Assembly (NCBI GenBank): GCA_902621855.1 | Contig: CACNNQ010000005.1 | Location: 65,557-129,556 of the forward strand | Direction of reading: 5' to 3' | DNA from: an uncultured Alphaproteobacteria bacterium | GTDB lineage: Bacteria; Pseudomonadota; Alphaproteobacteria; HIMB59; GCA-002718135 | Length of the DNA: 64,000 nt | Part shown: positions 63,346 through 64,000 of the stretch, one piece after another | How the letters are laid out: the number at the start of each line of letters is the position of its first letter | Numbering within the stretch: position 1 is the first letter of the stretch | The notes under the pieces: model-generated | The model's database searches: none | The model's input: only the letters and a program-made list of their open reading frames with translations | What the model was told of the DNA's origin: nothing | Made by a program: the position numbers and the translations under genes

Positions 63346-64000
63346 AATTACAACACTAGAAAATGGATTAAGAATAGTAACCCAGAATATGCCAGGGCTG
63401 GAAACAGTATCAATGGGTATATGGAATTTTGTTGGTGGTAGAGATGAAACAAAAGACATAAATGGTGTTGCTCACCTTTTAGAGCATATGGCTTTTAAGG
63501 GTACATCAACGAAAAATGCTCTTCAAATAGCTGAAACAATTGAAAATGTTGGCGGAGATATAAATGCCTATACTTCAAAGGAAATAACAGCTTATTACGT
63601 AAAGCTCTTAGCTGATGATCTACATTATGGAATAGATATTCTGACAGATATTTTGCAAAATTCTACATTTGCTGAAGATGAACTTAATCGAGAAAGGGGA
63701 GTCATAATTCAAGAAATTGGAATGTACCTTGATACTCCTGATGATATGATTTTTGATTATTGGCAAGAAAAAGCATACCCGGACCAGCCAATGGGGCGTT
63801 CCATATTGGGTAAAACTGATATTATTAAAAATATTTCAAGAGACGAAGTTAAAGACTTTATGATGAATCACTATAATCCAAAAAAAATGATTATAAGTGC
63901 AGCTGGAAAAATTAACCATGATCAATTTGTAGAATCAATCAAAAAATCATGCACTAATCTTCCAACTGGATTATCTACTGAAAGACAAAAAGCTGATTAC
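63338..64000 (+). CDS. M16 zinc peptidase (processing-peptidase type), 3' end cut by window
   Basis: An open frame begins at ATG 63338 and runs without a stop to the last base (221 codons visible). The inverted zinc motif HLLEH is at 46-50, followed by the downstream ligand region ERGVIIQEIG. FVGGRDETKDINGVAH matches the PqqL/mitochondrial processing peptidase beta group. It overlaps thrC by 8 bases; thrC followed by an M16 peptidase is common in alphaproteobacteria. The protein substrate is unknown. Confidence 0.9.
   Translation, partial: MHKITTLENGLRIVTQNMPGLETVSMGIWNFVGGRDETKDINGVAHLLEHMAFKGTSTKNALQIAETIENVGGDINAYTSKEITAYYVKLLADDLHYGIDILTDILQNSTFAEDELNRERGVIIQEIGMYLDTPDDMIFDYWQEKAYPDQPMGRSILGKTDIIKNISRDEVKDFMMNHYNPKKMIISAAGKINHDQFVESIKKSCTNLPTGLSTERQKADY

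Overview
The window is strongly AT-rich and densely packed. Many neighbouring genes overlap by 1-8 bases at ATGA, GTGA or TAATG junctions, and no stretch of 300 bases lacks a gene (the longest gap, 28288-28499, is 212 bases). I see no rRNA, tRNA, CRISPR array, transposase or phage gene. The gene content (ctaC-ctaD-ctaB-small ORF-ctaG-ctaE-surf1 cluster, DUF3035 lipoprotein, msbA-DUF374-waaA-lpxK run, M16 processing peptidase) points to an alphaproteobacterium. The packing, low GC and abundance of sugar-binding proteins suggest a streamlined marine heterotroph of the SAR11 or AEGEAN-169/HIMB59 kind. That placement is an inference.

Bases 1 to about 34800 form an accessory catabolic region. It opens with the end of a deoxysugar-acid route: an FAH-family 2,4-diketo-3-deoxy acid hydrolase overlapping an L-lactate/2-hydroxyacid oxidase. 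A Rieske-fold protein with four cysteine ligands and IolD follow. Three complete sugar (RbsB/RbsC/RbsA-type) ABC importers lie at 4333-7654, 9527-12271 and 28500-31254. Each has the order binding protein, intercistronic hairpin, permease, single-domain ATPase, and each is followed by enzyme genes in the same direction. Between them are a TPP-dependent E1 alpha/beta pair with a free-standing lipoyl domain but no E2 core or E3, two PfkB kinases, two Gfo/Idh/MocA dehydrogenases, IolE-like and IolI-like TIM barrels, two PhyH-type Fe(II)/2-oxoglutarate oxygenases, a rhamnose-mutarotase-like protein and two D-2-hydroxyacid dehydrogenases. Together they look like uptake and oxidation of cyclitols and deoxy- or modified sugars. 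The exact substrates cannot be read from sequence.

Bases 22391-28287 and 33338-36716 hold a VOC protein, a ferredoxin reductase plus Rieske ferredoxin, a diverged PanB-like protein, a membrane di-iron hydroxylase, two fatty-acid desaturases, a DUF1326/DUF2182 pair and a DMT exporter. Xylose isomerase follows at 36764.

From 38118 on the content is core: ribF-ileS-lspA-DUF3035-pgi; then on the minus strand rsmD, an rluB-like gene and a glutamine amidotransferase; then tadA-xseA; then a minus-strand lipid A/ubiquinone run (ubiA-msbA-DUF374-waaA-lpxK-lpxL); then rsmE; then the aa3-type cytochrome oxidase operon through SURF1, a carboxypeptidase Taq, threonine synthase and the start of an M16 peptidase cut off by the window end.

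The points most worth a second look are the Cys4 Rieske variant, the E1-plus-lone-lipoyl arrangement, the permease with a 150-residue soluble insertion, the paired PhyH enzymes in sugar loci, the hairpin-encoded KKKRFFFF tail, and SURF1 with no canonical start codon.
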